Shown here: one piece after another, positions 45,642-55,012 of the stretch
Layout of the letters: the number at the start of each line of letters is the position of its first letter
Numbering within the stretch: the first letter of the stretch is position 1
Assembly: GCF_030408635.1 (NCBI RefSeq)
Contig: NZ_CP047198.1
Coordinates: 1,488,001 to 1,552,000, forward strand
Length of the DNA stretch: 64,000 nt
Direction: 5' to 3'
Source of the DNA: Corynebacterium coyleae
GTDB taxonomy: Bacteria > Actinomycetota > Actinomycetes > Mycobacteriales > Mycobacteriaceae
Translations under genes and position numbers: made by a program
The notes under the pieces: model-generated
What the model was told of the DNA's origin: nothing
The model's database searches: none
What the model saw: the letters and a program-made list of their open reading frames with translations, nothing else

Positions 45642-46337
45642 CTAATTCACCGACCTGGCGACGTCTCTGGCAATACTGCCATCGCGAAGCTCCACGATTC
45701 GATCAGCCCATTCGGCCACGGCTGCGTCATGAGTGACCATGACGAGAGTTTGGTTGAGCTCATCCGTGAGGCGCCTTAAGAACCGAATGAGGCTCGCACT
45801 CGTAGCTTGGTCGAGAGCACCAGTGGGTTCATCAGCAAAAATGATATCCGGCTGAGTAATCAACGCGCGGGCCACAGCAACGCGTTGCTGCTGCCCTCCC
45901 GAAAGCTCCGCCGGTTTGTGAGTGAGACGGTCCAGCAAGCCCAGCATCCCCACAACGTGATCAAACCAAACCGGATCCGCCGTGCGTTTGGCCATTTTCA
46001 GCGGCAAGACGATGTTGTCTTTCGCGGTGAGTGTTGGAATTAGGTTGAACGCCTGGAAAATGAATCCAATCCGGTCTCGCCGGGTGATGGTGAGCTGGTC
46101 GTCGCGCATCGCAGTGAGCACGTCGCCGTCCAACACGACCTGTCCCGCATCCACGGTGTCCAGGCCTGCAGCACATTGAAGAAGAGTGGATTTTCCAGAA
46201 CCGGACGGGCCCATGATTGCGAGGAACTGCCCACGCGGAACATCCAAGCTCACCTGGTCAAGCGCCCGGACCGCGCCCGCACCGGTGCCGTAGGTCTTTT
46301 CGACTGCGTGTACATGCAGCAAGGGAGGATGTGTCAT
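45642..46337 (-). CDS. ABC transporter ATP-binding protein (LolD/MacB family)
   Basis: A 231-residue ATPase with Walker A GPSGSGKSTLL at residues 41-51, Q-loop FQAFNLIP, the signature LSGGQQQRVAVARAL near 140 and Walker B DIIFADEPTGALD near 162. It was cut to the ATG at 46337 (MTHPPLLHVHAVEK); the upstream frame covers the divergent promoter. It pairs with the 811-residue permease that follows after one base. The LFQAFNLIPTLTA region is typical of the MacB/LolD/HrtA/BceA group, which export or respond to hydrophobic toxic compounds. Confidence 0.93.
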   Translation of the reverse strand: MTHPPLLHVHAVEKTYGTGAGAVRALDQVSLDVPRGQFLAIMGPSGSGKSTLLQCAAGLDTVDAGQVVLDGDVLTAMRDDQLTITRRDRIGFIFQAFNLIPTLTAKDNIVLPLKMAKRTADPVWFDHVVGMLGLLDRLTHKPAELSGGQQQRVAVARALITQPDIIFADEPTGALDQATSASLIRFLRRLTDELNQTLVMVTHDAAVAEWADRIVELRDGSIARDVARSVN

Positions 46338-46447
46338 GGCGACAGTGTCCCTGAGGCCCACGCGTCGCCACATCGGACTGCGGTACACAAACTTCATCTA
46401 CTGCAGGAGGATGTACTGCGTAACGACAACGGAGGACAATACAGAGC

Positions 46448-47677
46448 ATGGTTGAGGATTTCGCTGAACGCGTCAAAACCCGCCCATTAGTATGGGGCTG
46501 CATAGTTGCGACGCTTTCCTTTCCCTTGCTCATGATCGGAGCACTAGCCCGGTATCCGCTCCCCGATGAGTGGCCCAATCTCCTTCTTGCCCTGGCATTC
46601 ACCCTGCCCCTGATATTCCTGTTCGCCATCCCGGAACTCACCGTGATACTCAGCGTCCCCGCGCTCGTGGGGCAGGTGTTTCTGGGGCGGCTTGCGGATG
46701 CCGCAGATCTCACCTCCGGCAACGTCGTCCCGCTCATCGGCTTGTGTTTCATCGCTGTTCGGCGAGGATCGACGCCCACACGCTGGTGGACTGTGGCTTC
46801 CGTGCTTGCGCTGACCGTGCACACGTGGTTCCGGTGGAACAGTTCGGCAACTCGGCCCGCGCGCACAATCGTCGATTGGATCCTCGATCCGATTCCGGTA
46901 TTGCTCATCTCAGCGGTCCCTGTAATCGGTTCAGTGTCGCTTGGTGCCGTCATCCGCATGCACCGAGAGCGCACAGCCATGCTCGCAGTCCAAGCTGCAC
47001 AGACCGAGCGCGACCATCGCCTCACCACCCAACTCGCCGTGGAGCAGGAGCGATCGCGTATCGCCGCAGATCTTCACGACATCCTCGCCCACTCCTTGTC
47101 GGTCATCGCAGTACAGACGGATGCCGCGGCGCATGTGCTCAAGCAGTCTCAGAACTGCCCGCCTGGAGCCTATGAGGCAATCAGTTCCGCGCACGTGGCC
47201 GCTGTGCAGGCACTACAGGACACCCGCAACCTGGTTCGTGCAGTCAGTTCCGAGACCGAAGACCATGCCCCGCAGCCCACCTTGGAGCAATTGCCTGACC
47301 TGGTGCAATCGTGCGACCCCACGGGTAAGCGCTTCGAAATTCGAAGTCCCGACGACCTTGCAAACTCCCCGCTTTTGCCCTCTGCTCAAGTCGCTTTGTA
47401 CCGCATCGTGCAAGAGGCCCTCACGAATGTCATGCGCCACGCCGGTGAAAGTGCCCGAGCGTACGTGGCCGTCACCGAAGTGGGTGAGCACGTCCGCGTC
47501 GAGATCGTCAATAGTGGCGCTGCCCGCCACACCGACGGCGCCCGCGGCATCGGAATTGCGAACATGACCCAGCGAGCTCGAAGCGTCGGAGGGGATCTTG
47601 TTGCAGGCCCACGGGACGAAGGAGGCTTCGCAGTGGTTGCACAGGTGCCAATTGCAGGCCAGGAGGTCAAGGCATGA
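46448..47677 (+). CDS. Sensor histidine kinase (HisKA_3, NarL/LiaS type)
   Basis: A 409-residue membrane kinase. Four to five helices lie in the N-terminal 165 residues with only short extracytoplasmic loops, so the signal is probably sensed in the membrane or through the neighbouring transporter. The dimerisation helix holds the phosphorylated His210 (RIAADLHDILAHSLSVIA), and the ATPase domain has RIVQEALTNVMRHAGE near 320 and GARGIGIANMTQRA near 362. A GGAGGA ribosome binding site precedes the ATG. The response regulator gene overlaps its stop (ATGA). It is divergent from the ABC transporter genes. Confidence 0.92.
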   Translation: MVEDFAERVKTRPLVWGCIVATLSFPLLMIGALARYPLPDEWPNLLLALAFTLPLIFLFAIPELTVILSVPALVGQVFLGRLADAADLTSGNVVPLIGLCFIAVRRGSTPTRWWTVASVLALTVHTWFRWNSSATRPARTIVDWILDPIPVLLISAVPVIGSVSLGAVIRMHRERTAMLAVQAAQTERDHRLTTQLAVEQERSRIAADLHDILAHSLSVIAVQTDAAAHVLKQSQNCPPGAYEAISSAHVAAVQALQDTRNLVRAVSSETEDHAPQPTLEQLPDLVQSCDPTGKRFEIRSPDDLANSPLLPSAQVALYRIVQEALTNVMRHAGESARAYVAVTEVGEHVRVEIVNSGAARHTDGARGIGIANMTQRARSVGGDLVAGPRDEGGFAVVAQVPIAGQEVKA

Positions 47678-48342
47678 TTCGCGTATTGCTTGTCGACGAC
47701 CAGCAGCTGGTACGAACCGGCTTTCGCTTAGTACTTAGCACCGCGCCGGATATCGAGGTGGTCGGCGAGGCTGCAAACGGCAACGAAGCGCTCGAACTGC
47801 TTGAAAGCGGTTTGGAAGTGGACGTGTGCTGCATGGATATCCGCATGCCGCACATGAACGGGTTAGAAGCAACGCGAGCAATCACTGCCGCCGGGTACCA
47901 CACCCGCGTAATTGCCCTAACCACCTTCGATCTCGATGAATACGCCTATGAAGCACTCGCCGCAGGCGCGTCAGGGTTCATGCTCAAGGACTGCGGTGCA
48001 GCAGATCTCATATCGGGGATTAGAACCGTTGCCACTGGCAACGCGATGCTTGCCCCTTCAACCACTGCGCGGGTGATCGATCGGTTCCGCCCACATATGG
48101 CCGCACCGAGTCCTTCAACGCTAGCGGCGAAGTTGTCAGAGGAACTCTCTCCACGCGAGCTCGAGGTGCTCACCGCCATCGCGCGGGGACAGAACAATCA
48201 GGAGATCGCCGCTTCACTGCACATGGCGGAAACAACCGTGAAAAGCCATGTCGGTCGCCTCCTGAGCAAGCTCAACGCGAGGGATAGGGTTCACCTCGTC
48301 ATCATTGCGTACGATGCCGGTCTAACCACTCCGCGGCAGTAA
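47674..48342 (+). CDS. LuxR/NarL-family response regulator
   Basis: A 222-residue regulator. The receiver domain (1-120) has the acidic pocket DD (8-9), the phosphorylated Asp55 (CCMDIRMP) and the conserved Thr/Lys further on (ALTTFD, MLKDCG). The C-terminal helix-turn-helix (about 150-215) contains LSPRELEVLTAIARGQNNQE and AETTVKSHVGRLLSKL. It is coupled to the histidine kinase gene by a four-base overlap. The divergent ABC operon is the obvious target. It is convergent with miaB, with a 15-base gap. Confidence 0.94.
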   Translation: MIRVLLVDDQQLVRTGFRLVLSTAPDIEVVGEAANGNEALELLESGLEVDVCCMDIRMPHMNGLEATRAITAAGYHTRVIALTTFDLDEYAYEALAAGASGFMLKDCGAADLISGIRTVATGNAMLAPSTTARVIDRFRPHMAAPSPSTLAAKLSEELSPRELEVLTAIARGQNNQEIAASLHMAETTVKSHVGRLLSKLNARDRVHLVIIAYDAGLTTPRQ

Positions 48343-48357
48343 TCCGAAGATGCTTCC

Positions 48358-49887
48358 CTAGCTGCCGCAGCAGGCGGAATTTGCTGGAGCGGCGGCGGGC
48401 CGGCCGATCGTCGGCAAGCCAAGCCCCACTCCGACAGGTGCAGTCGTTGGAACTTGGCCCGCCGCCGAATTGTCACCAGCCTTCGTACGACGGTGATGAC
48501 GCACCCCGGAATCCGCGATGAGGAAGTGCGGCTTCGACTCTGTGATGGTGACAGTGACGTAATCGCCCGGGCGGATCTCGCCATCAATGTCACCCTCGAC
48601 CGCAAAGTGCACCAGGCGACCATCACGAGCACGACCCGACATGCGGTGCGTCCGGTCATTCTTACGTCCGCCACCCGCTTGCACAAGCAACTCCTGCTCC
48701 GTGCCGATCAACTTCTCGTTCTCCTCGGCGCTAATTCGATCCTGCAGCGCAAGTAAACGCTCGAAACGCTCCTGCACCACAGCCTTCGGAATCTGCTGCT
48801 CCATCTCCGCAGCCGGCGTGCCCGGACGCGGCGAATACTGGAACGTAAACGCAGAAGTGAAACGAGCCTTCTCCACCACATCAAGCGTGGCCTGGAAATC
48901 CTCCTCAGTCTCACCCGGGAAGCCGACAATAATGTCGGTGGTAATGGACGCGTGCGGAAGCTTCTCACGCACCTCATCCAAAATCCCAAGGAACTTCTTC
49001 GACCGGTACGACCGGCGCATGTCCTTGAGCACCTTGTCGGAGCCCGACTGCAACGGCATATGCAGCTGCGGGCACACGTTCGGAGTCTCCACCATCGCGT
49101 CAATCACATCCGAGGTGAACTCCGCCGGGTGCGGCGACGTAAAACGCACACGCTCCAAGCCCTCGATGTCGCCACAGGCACGCAAGAGCTTGGAGAACGC
49201 AGAACGGTCGCGCTCCATGTCCTCGTCGACAAAGTTCACGCCATACGCATTCACATTCTGACCAAGCAGCGTCACCTCGGACACACCCTGATCGACGAGC
49301 GCCTGCACCTCGGCCAAAATATCGCCCGGGCGACGATCCTGCTCCTTACCACGCAACGACGGCACGATGCAGAACGTACACGTGTTATTGCAGCCCACCG
49401 ACACGGACACCCAACCGGCGTAGGCAGACTCGCGCTTCGCCGGCAGGACAGACGGAAACACCTCGAGCGACTCAACAATCTCTACCTGGGCTTCGTCCTC
49501 CACCCGTGCGCGATCGAGCAACGCCGGCAATGCGGAGATGTTGTGCGTACCGAACACCGCATCAACCCACGGTGCCTTCTCGATCACCGTGTCGCGATCC
49601 TTCTGCGCCAAACACCCGCCGACCGCAATCTGCATGCCCGGATGATTCGCCTTCGTGTTCTTCAACTGTCCGAGCGAGCCATACAGGCGCTGATCAGCGT
49701 TCTCACGCACCGCGCAGGTATTGAAGACCACCAGGTCAGGCTCGGTCCCCTCGTCTGCCGCCACGTACCCAGCATCCTCGAGCAGGCCCGAGAGGCGCTC
49801 AGAATCGTGCACGTTCATCTGGCAGCCGAACGTACGCACCTCATAGGTGCGGGAAGTGGTGTTTTCAGAGGTATTTGCCGTAGTCAC
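48358..49887 (-). CDS. miaB: tRNA-2-methylthio-N6-dimethylallyladenosine synthase MiaB
   Basis: Radical-SAM methylthiotransferase acting on i6A37 of tRNA after MiaA. The 509 residues contain an N-terminal UPF0004 domain ([13 protein letters not shown] near 20, cysteines for the auxiliary cluster), the radical-SAM motif [15 protein letters not shown] (near 167-181) and a TRAM domain near 385-455. The C-terminal 55 residues are a low-complexity extension ending CCGS, unlike the core family. No other gene separates it from recX. Confidence 0.94.
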   Translation of the reverse strand: MTTANTSENTTSRTYEVRTFGCQMNVHDSERLSGLLEDAGYVAADEGTEPDLVVFNTCAVRENADQRLYGSLGQLKNTKANHPGMQIAVGGCLAQKDRDTVIEKAPWVDAVFGTHNISALPALLDRARVEDEAQVEIVESLEVFPSVLPAKRESAYAGWVSVSVGCNNTCTFCIVPSLRGKEQDRRPGDILAEVQALVDQGVSEVTLLGQNVNAYGVNFVDEDMERDRSAFSKLLRACGDIEGLERVRFTSPHPAEFTSDVIDAMVETPNVCPQLHMPLQSGSDKVLKDMRRSYRSKKFLGILDEVREKLPHASITTDIIVGFPGETEEDFQATLDVVEKARFTSAFTFQYSPRPGTPAAEMEQQIPKAVVQERFERLLALQDRISAEENEKLIGTEQELLVQAGGGRKNDRTHRMSGRARDGRLVHFAVEGDIDGEIRPGDYVTVTITESKPHFLIADSGVRHHRRTKAGDNSAAGQVPTTAPVGVGLGLPTIGRPAAAPANSACCGS

Positions 49888-49911
49888 GGCGAGACAGTCT
49901 AACCAGGCGCA

Positions 49912-49948
49912 GCGCCGAGACCTAACTGTGTATAGCCAAACTCGGCGC
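49912..49948. promoter_or_regulatory. Inverted repeat around a -10-like element upstream of miaB
   Basis: GCGCCGAG (49912-49919) and CTCGGCGC (49941-49948) are exact complements around a 21-base loop. On the minus strand the loop holds TATACA, a possible -10 for miaB. The 122-base gap between miaB and recX contains nothing else recognisable. Confidence 0.35.
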
Positions 49949-50009
49949 CATCGGCTGCTTTAAGTCCTTCACTGATTTCAAGGTGGCTAAAGCCGACCAG
50001 ACGCTGGAA

Positions 50010-50594
50010 TCAAGCACTCTCGCACTCGGCGATGCGTTCGTCGAGTGCTTCCCTCCCCAAGTGCATTGCCATCCCCTGGTGAAACCCACGGCGGGCAAGT
50101 GCCCCAACGATCCGGCGCAAAAACTTGTCGTACTCTGCCCGATCCTCGGGTGCGTGTTTCACCTTGCGTGCTGCCTTTTCGGCGACCCCGCGGGCGATGC
50201 GCTCTTCATCGTCGTCAGTAATCTGCTCGAGCGCAGCCGCACGGTCCGCACTCCCCACTCCTTTGTCACGCAGCTCCATATCGAGCGCACGAGCAGACTT
50301 TCCGCGACGCGCAGCGCGCTGACGCACCCACTCAGAAGCAAATGAAGCGTCATTGATCAGGCCGGAAGCGGCGAGGTCGTCGAGGACTTCGTCGACAAGC
50401 GCAGGCTCAAACTCGGCCTTGATCAGCCGACCACGAAGCTCCTCAAGCGAGCGTGCCCGCTGATCCAGCAGCCCTAATGCGCGTTTGCGTACCGGGGCCT
50501 TCGCCTCCTCATGTGCGTGGTCGATGAAACCCGACCCCGGCTCGTACGCCTCGAGAGCAGCTTTGAGGCGCGCAATCTTTTCGGGGTCCGCCAT
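50010..50594 (-). CDS. recX: RecA regulator RecX
   Basis: Inhibits RecA filament extension and ATPase by binding in the filament groove. The 194-residue, mostly helical protein has the RecX repeats ([17 protein letters not shown] near 43-59; [20 protein letters not shown] near 70-89). It starts three bases downstream of the recA stop, so it is co-transcribed with recA and shares its SOS induction. Confidence 0.92.
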   Translation of the reverse strand: MADPEKIARLKAALEAYEPGSGFIDHAHEEAKAPVRKRALGLLDQRARSLEELRGRLIKAEFEPALVDEVLDDLAASGLINDASFASEWVRQRAARRGKSARALDMELRDKGVGSADRAAALEQITDDDEERIARGVAEKAARKVKHAPEDRAEYDKFLRRIVGALARRGFHQGMAMHLGREALDERIAECESA

Positions 50595-50597
50595 CGG

Positions 50598-51719
50598 CTA
50601 CTTCTCGTCGGCCTTGGCGTCGTCTTCGTCGTCAAAATCGATGTTGGGCACCATGTCTACGGGATCGTCGGACAAGGCATCGTCGTCAACATTGGCGTAC
50701 TGGCCCACACCGAGCGCGCGGAAGATTTTGTCTTCGATTTCGTCGGCCAGGTCCGGGTTGTCTTTGAGGAACAGACGCGCCTTCTCCTTGCCCTGCCCCA
50801 ACTGGTCGCCCTCATAGGTGAACCAGGAGCCAGACTTCTTCACAATGCCATTTTCCACACCCATGTCGATGATGGAGGACTCACGCGAGATGCCTTCGCC
50901 ATACATGATGTCGAATTCGGCGATCTTGAACGGCGGGGAAACCTTGTTCTTCACAACCTTCATCCTGGTGCGGTTACCGATGGAATCCTGGCCGTCCTTC
51001 AGGGTTTGAATACGGCGGACATCGCAACGCACAGACGCGTAGAACTTCAGCGCCTTACCACCCGTGGTGGTCTCTGGGGAGCCGAACATCACGCCGATCT
51101 TCTCGCGCAGCTGGTTAATGAAAATCGCGGTGGTACCGGAGTTGTACAGCGCACCGGTCATCTTGCGCAGTGCCTGCGACATCAAGCGTGCCTGGAGGCC
51201 AACGTGGGAGTCACCCATCTCGCCCTCAATCTCAGCCTTCGGAGTCAGCGCCGCGACAGAGTCGATCACGATCATGTCGATCGCTCCGGAGCGCACCAGC
51301 ATGTCCGCGATCTCAAGCGCCTGCTCACCCGTATCTGGCTGGGAGACCAGCAGATTGTCGGTATCCACGCCAAGCTTGCGGGCGTAGTCAGGGTCGAGGG
51401 CGTGCTCGGCATCGATGAACGCCGCGATGCCGCCTGCGCGCTGCGCCTCCGCAATCGCATGCAGGGCAACGGTCGTCTTACCGGACGACTCCGGGCCGTA
51501 GATCTCCACGACCCTGCCGCGTGGCCAGCCGCCGATACCAAGGGCAACGTCGATAGCAGTGTTGCCGGAAGAGATTGACTGAATCGGCGGGCGATTCTCG
51601 TCGCCCAAGCGCATGACGGCACCCTTGCCAAAGTCCTTCTCAATCATCGCAAGCGCAGCGTCGAGCGCGTTCTGGCGCGAGTTCGCGGCGGAAGCGGCAG
51701 TCTTCTTCTTCGTTGCCAT
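50598..51719 (-). CDS. recA: Recombinase RecA
   Basis: Strand-exchange ATPase and co-protease for LexA. The ATG at 51719 follows GGAGGAAA and gives 373 residues with no intein. Walker [19 protein letters not shown] is at about 68-85, Walker [16 protein letters not shown] near 142, L2/MAW motif [20 protein letters not shown] near 198, and an acidic C-terminus ([15 protein letters not shown]) completes it. Upstream lies a 201-base gap with an SOS-type box; recX follows. Confidence 0.97.
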   Translation of the reverse strand: MATKKKTAASAANSRQNALDAALAMIEKDFGKGAVMRLGDENRPPIQSISSGNTAIDVALGIGGWPRGRVVEIYGPESSGKTTVALHAIAEAQRAGGIAAFIDAEHALDPDYARKLGVDTDNLLVSQPDTGEQALEIADMLVRSGAIDMIVIDSVAALTPKAEIEGEMGDSHVGLQARLMSQALRKMTGALYNSGTTAIFINQLREKIGVMFGSPETTTGGKALKFYASVRCDVRRIQTLKDGQDSIGNRTRMKVVKNKVSPPFKIAEFDIMYGEGISRESSIIDMGVENGIVKKSGSWFTYEGDQLGQGKEKARLFLKDNPDLADEIEDKIFRALGVGQYANVDDDALSDDPVDMVPNIDFDDEDDAKADEK

Positions 51720-51896
51720 GTGGTGTTTTCCTCCAAATTGTCGGTGGTGCGACGGTTGCCGCATCCACACTGTGTGTTAGTCCGTGCCTATTAGACGCAC
51801 GCGCCTACCCTTCGGTTCCCTCCAAAACAAGGAAAGTTCCTCGGGGGCGAATACAGGAGCCACTTTAGAATGCGGCTACGACACCGAACACTGTAC

Positions 51897-51912
51897 ACGC
51901 AAACGTGTTCGA
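51897..51912 (-). promoter_or_regulatory. LexA-type box upstream of recA
   Basis: On the minus strand the 16-mer begins TCGAACACG and ends TTTGCGT, matching the left half of the corynebacterial SOS box (TCGAACA) with a weaker right half. It lies 178 bases upstream of the recA ATG and nine bases beyond the DUF3046 stop. The rest of the 201-base gap shows no other clear element. Confidence 0.55.
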
Positions 51913-51920
51913 ACGGGAAT

Positions 51921-52136
51921 TCAAAACCCGGGCCTGTCAATGCCAAGTCGGCGCTCTTCCGGAATGTCAAACGCTTCACAGAGTCCGCGCCACGCCTCGC
52001 GGGGATCGACACCACTTTCGATCATGTCCGCCGCGGTGCGCTCGTAGCCCGGTATCACCTGCGTATCGATAATCCACTTGGCTCGACCCGCGCCAAATTC
52101 GTCCTCGACCAGTTGATGAAACTCCGTCAAACGCAT
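51921..52136 (-). CDS. DUF3046 family protein
   Basis: A 71-residue acidic protein conserved next to recA throughout actinobacteria; function unknown. The sequence MRLTEFHQLVEDEFG at the start and the DPREAWRGLCEAFDIPE segment near 44-60 are characteristic. It is encoded upstream of recA on the same strand, with the SOS-type box between them, so recA may be expressed from both its own and the DUF3046 promoter. It is divergent from bioY. Confidence 0.9.
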   Translation of the reverse strand: MRLTEFHQLVEDEFGAGRAKWIIDTQVIPGYERTAADMIESGVDPREAWRGLCEAFDIPEERRLGIDRPGF

Positions 52137-52166
52137 GACTCAACACGCTACCCGAACACGCGTTAT

Positions 52167-52179
52167 TGAACGGCGTTCA
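52167..52179. promoter_or_regulatory. BioQ-type operator of bioY
   Basis: TGAACGGCGTTCA is a perfect 13-bp palindrome (5-3-5). It agrees with the corynebacterial BioQ consensus I recall, TGAAC-N3-GTTAC. It lies two bases before the TACACT -10 of bioY, so a bound repressor would block RNA polymerase. Confidence 0.8.
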
Positions 52180-52181
52180 GG

Positions 52182-52197
52182 TACACTGCCGCGCATG
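52182..52197 (+). promoter_or_regulatory. TACACT -10 element of bioY (leaderless start predicted)
   Basis: TACACT (52182-52187) ends seven bases before the bioY ATG at 52195, with no ribosome binding site, so the transcript should begin at the ATG. Confidence 0.6.
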
Positions 52198-52761
52198 AGT
52201 AAATCTTCCACCGCGCAGGACATTGCGCTCATCGCCGTCTTCGCGGCCATCATCATCGCTCTCGGCTTCGTCTCCATCCCCGTCGGCGCCGCAGGCGTGC
52301 CTATCGTGTTGCAAAACGCAGCCATCATCCTCGCCGGCCTCGTCCTCGGCTGGCGCCGCGGCCTGTTCACCGCAGGTATCTTCCTCCTGGTCGGCCTCGC
52401 ACTACCCGTGCTTGCAGGCGGCCGCACCGTCATCTCCGCACTCGGCGGCACGACCGTGGGCTACCTTGTGGGCTACCTCGTCTCCGCTACCGTCGCGGGC
52501 CTGATCGCCTACCGTGCGCCATTCCGCCGCAACACCGCAGCTACGATCGGCGTCCTCATCGTCGCCGGCTACGTTGCCCTGTTCTTCCAGTACCTCTGCG
52601 GCGTATTCGGCCTCATGGCCCGCGCTGAGATGTCCTTCGGCGCAGCATGGGCCGCACAGGTGCCATTCCTGCTGCCTGACGCCGGCAAGGTCGCTCTCAT
52701 GATCGCCATCGCAATCGCGGTGCACCAGGCGTTCCCTGACCTGCGCGGTAGTCGTCGATAA
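52195..52761 (+). CDS. bioY: Biotin transporter substrate-binding component BioY
   Basis: S-component of the energy-coupling-factor biotin importer. The 188-residue protein has about six membrane helices. The family's early motif (FVSIPVGAAGVPIVLQNAAI) is near residues 24-43, and GGRTVISALGGTTVGYLVGY near 85 carries the conserved glycine-rich loop. The ATG at 52195 fits a leaderless mRNA. Corynebacteria are biotin auxotrophs, so this operon should be important for growth. bioM and bioN follow at five bases and with a four-base overlap. Confidence 0.95.
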   Translation: MSKSSTAQDIALIAVFAAIIIALGFVSIPVGAAGVPIVLQNAAIILAGLVLGWRRGLFTAGIFLLVGLALPVLAGGRTVISALGGTTVGYLVGYLVSATVAGLIAYRAPFRRNTAATIGVLIVAGYVALFFQYLCGVFGLMARAEMSFGAAWAAQVPFLLPDAGKVALMIAIAIAVHQAFPDLRGSRR

Positions 52762-52766
52762 GCACG

Positions 52767-53456
52767 ATGCCCGTCATCGAATTCAAAGGCGCAGCCGTCA
52801 CCTACGACGGCAACACCGTCCTTCAGCCACTCACCACGCGCCTGAGTGAGCAACGCATCGGCATCATCGGCTCCAACGGTTCCGGCAAATCCACCACCGT
52901 GCGCCTCATCAACGGACTCATCGAACCCACTTCAGGGCAAGTGCTTTACGACGACCTCTCCCCCACCACCCAAGGCCGCGACGTCCGCAAACGCGTCGGA
53001 TTCGTCTTCTCCGACGCCGAATCCCAAATCGTCATGCCACGCGTCTCCGACGACGTCGCCTTCTCTCTTCGCCGCTTCAAACTCCCCCGCGACGAAGTGC
53101 GATCGCGTGTCGACGACGCTCTCGCCCGCTTCGAACTCACCGACCTCGCCGAAAACTCACCGCACACCCTGTCGGGCGGCGAAAAACAGATGCTCGCACT
53201 TGCATCCGTGATGGTGATCGAACCAGACACCATCATCGCAGACGAACCCACGACACTGCTTGACCTGCGCAACCGCAAACGAATCGTGCGCGAACTTAAC
53301 ACACTCGAGCAGCAACTCATCGTGGTCACACACGACCTGGACATGCTGCGCGACTTCGAACGCGTTCTCGTCATCGACGACGGCGCACTCGTCTACGACA
53401 GCAACCCCGCCGACGCCATCGCGTTCTACACCGACCTCATGGATAACAAACCATGA
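52767..53456 (+). CDS. bioM: Energy-coupling factor ATPase BioM
   Basis: ABC-type ATPase that powers BioY. It has 229 residues: Walker A GSNGSGKSTTV at 36-46, Q-loop VFSDAESQIVMP near 87-98, signature TLSGGEKQMLALASVM near 132 and Walker B IIADEPTTLLDLRNR near 158. The Q-loop phrase is typical of CbiO/EcfA proteins. The start is five bases after bioY, and the gene overlaps bioN by four bases. Confidence 0.94.
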   Translation: MPVIEFKGAAVTYDGNTVLQPLTTRLSEQRIGIIGSNGSGKSTTVRLINGLIEPTSGQVLYDDLSPTTQGRDVRKRVGFVFSDAESQIVMPRVSDDVAFSLRRFKLPRDEVRSRVDDALARFELTDLAENSPHTLSGGEKQMLALASVMVIEPDTIIADEPTTLLDLRNRKRIVRELNTLEQQLIVVTHDLDMLRDFERVLVIDDGALVYDSNPADAIAFYTDLMDNKP

Positions 53457-54058
53457 TCCGCGAACTCCCCCTCGGTGTCTACATCCCCGGCGACACACTG
53501 CTCCACCGCATGCAGTCAGCGCTGAAGTTCGTGCTGCTGGTGGTCTTCATCATCGGGGTCACTGTCCTGCCCACCCGGCCCTGGCACGCAGCCGCCGCAC
53601 TCGGGTTTGTGCTGGTGCTCTACTTGTGGGCACGCATCCCAATGAAGATTGCGTGGCGCCAACTCGTGCCACTCCTGCCCTTCCTGATCTTTTTAGGCGC
53701 GTTCATGGTGTGGCAAAACGGCGTCGAATCGGCGGCGACGCTACTCATCGGGCTGCTTGCCACCATCGCGGCGGCGAACCTGCTCACACTGACCACCCCG
53801 GTCCAGGAACTCCTTGACGCCCTCGACCGCGCACTCGCACCGTTGGGACGCACAGGCGAACTCATCTCGCTCACCATTGCACTCACCATTCGCCTGATTC
53901 CGCTGACACTCGCGACCGCGAACGAAGTCCTCGACGCCCGCAAAGCCCGCGGGGCTGGCTTCTCCCTCCTAGCGTTCGGCACTCCCCTGGTCATCCGCTC
54001 CGTGCGGCGGGCGAAGATGATCGGTGAAGCGCTGATGGCGCGCGGCGCCGTGGACTAA
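53453..54058 (+). CDS. bioN: Energy-coupling factor transmembrane protein BioN
   Basis: EcfT-type scaffold subunit that couples BioM to BioY. The 201-residue protein has about five helices and two short Ala-Arg coupling motifs, seen as ARKARGAGF near 161 and MARGAVD at the very C-terminus, where EcfT proteins carry their Ala-Arg-Gly signatures. It is the last gene of bioYMN, followed by a terminator. Confidence 0.93.
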   Translation: MIRELPLGVYIPGDTLLHRMQSALKFVLLVVFIIGVTVLPTRPWHAAAALGFVLVLYLWARIPMKIAWRQLVPLLPFLIFLGAFMVWQNGVESAATLLIGLLATIAAANLLTLTTPVQELLDALDRALAPLGRTGELISLTIALTIRLIPLTLATANEVLDARKARGAGFSLLAFGTPLVIRSVRRAKMIGEALMARGAVD

Positions 54059-54072
54059 CCCCACGCAGCGAA

Positions 54073-54101
54073 AAGGCCCGAAGCGATGTGCTTCGGGCCT
54101 T
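54073..54101. terminator. Bidirectional terminator between bioN and pspA
   Basis: AAGGCCCGAAGC (54073-54084) pairs perfectly with GCTTCGGGCCTT (54090-54101) around GATGT. The two A residues before the left arm give a T-run on the minus strand for pspA. Confidence 0.85.
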
Positions 54102-54113
54102 CGATATTGTTCC

Positions 54114-54938
54114 TTACTCGCCGCGCAGTTCGCGCATGCGCTGCGCAACCGCATCATCGCTGACGTTAGCGTCGGTAGCGGACTGCCCCGGCTCAATCGC
54201 CTGTTTCTTGCCAGCGGTGAGCTCGCCTGCCATCTCCGCACGCAGCTGCTCCAAGCGGCCGTGACCAGCCATCTGGATACCAGCCTGCTCAACCTCAGCC
54301 ATACGACCCTGAATGGAGTTCTGCGCCAACTCGGCGGCACCAAGCGCGTTAGCGTAACGACGCTCAATCTTCTCACGAACCTGATCCAAGTTCGGACCGG
54401 ACGCAGTAATCGAGTTCATCGACTGCATCGTCTCCGAAACCTTCTCCTGCATCTTCGCCTGCTCAAGCTGCGACAGGAGCTTCGAGCGCTCAGCAACCTG
54501 CTGCTGCAAGTGTGCCGCGTTACGCTCCACAGCCTGCTTCGCCTGAGCTGCCTGCTGCAGCGCCTGGTCGTGGAGCTGCTTAGTATCCTCCACACCCTGC
54601 TCAGCGGTGACCAGCTGTGCCGCAAACGCCTCCGCGGCGTTTTCGTACTCCTGTGCCTTCTGCGCGTTGCCCTCGCCGCGAGCTTTATCAGCAAGCTTGA
54701 GCGCCTGGCGGGCATTCGCCTGCAGCTTCTCAACATCCTCGAGGCGACGGTTGAGCTGCATCTCCAACTGACGCTGGTTACCAATCACCGCGGCAGCCTG
54801 CTGCGACAGTGCCTGGTGCTGGCGCTGCGCCTCGTTGATGGCCTGCTCAATCTGGATCTTCGGGTCAGCGTTCTCTTCGATCTTGTTGTCGAAGAGAGCC
54901 ATCAGGTAGTTCCAGAACTTGGAAAAGGGGTTCGCCAT
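54114..54938 (-). CDS. pspA: PspA/IM30 family envelope-stress protein
   Basis: Peripheral membrane protein that polymerises on damaged membranes (ESCRT-III-like). It has 274 residues: an amphipathic N-terminus ([18 protein letters not shown]) and then a long coiled coil from about 25 to 220 with repeated Gln/Ala/Lys heptads. A shorter C-terminal region ([19 protein letters not shown]) corresponds to the 35-kDa antigen extension of actinobacteria. Next to clgR, as in mycobacteria where ClgR and PspA form an envelope-stress unit. It is separated from clgR by 74 bases and may have its own promoter there. Confidence 0.92.
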   Translation of the reverse strand: MANPFSKFWNYLMALFDNKIEENADPKIQIEQAINEAQRQHQALSQQAAAVIGNQRQLEMQLNRRLEDVEKLQANARQALKLADKARGEGNAQKAQEYENAAEAFAAQLVTAEQGVEDTKQLHDQALQQAAQAKQAVERNAAHLQQQVAERSKLLSQLEQAKMQEKVSETMQSMNSITASGPNLDQVREKIERRYANALGAAELAQNSIQGRMAEVEQAGIQMAGHGRLEQLRAEMAGELTAGKKQAIEPGQSATDANVSDDAVAQRMRELRGE

Positions 54939-55012
54939 GGCTAATCACCGCGACCTTTCATCTTCATTAGTTAGTGCGTCAAACTCCACCCACAATAGTC
55001 GGGTGAGCTCCG

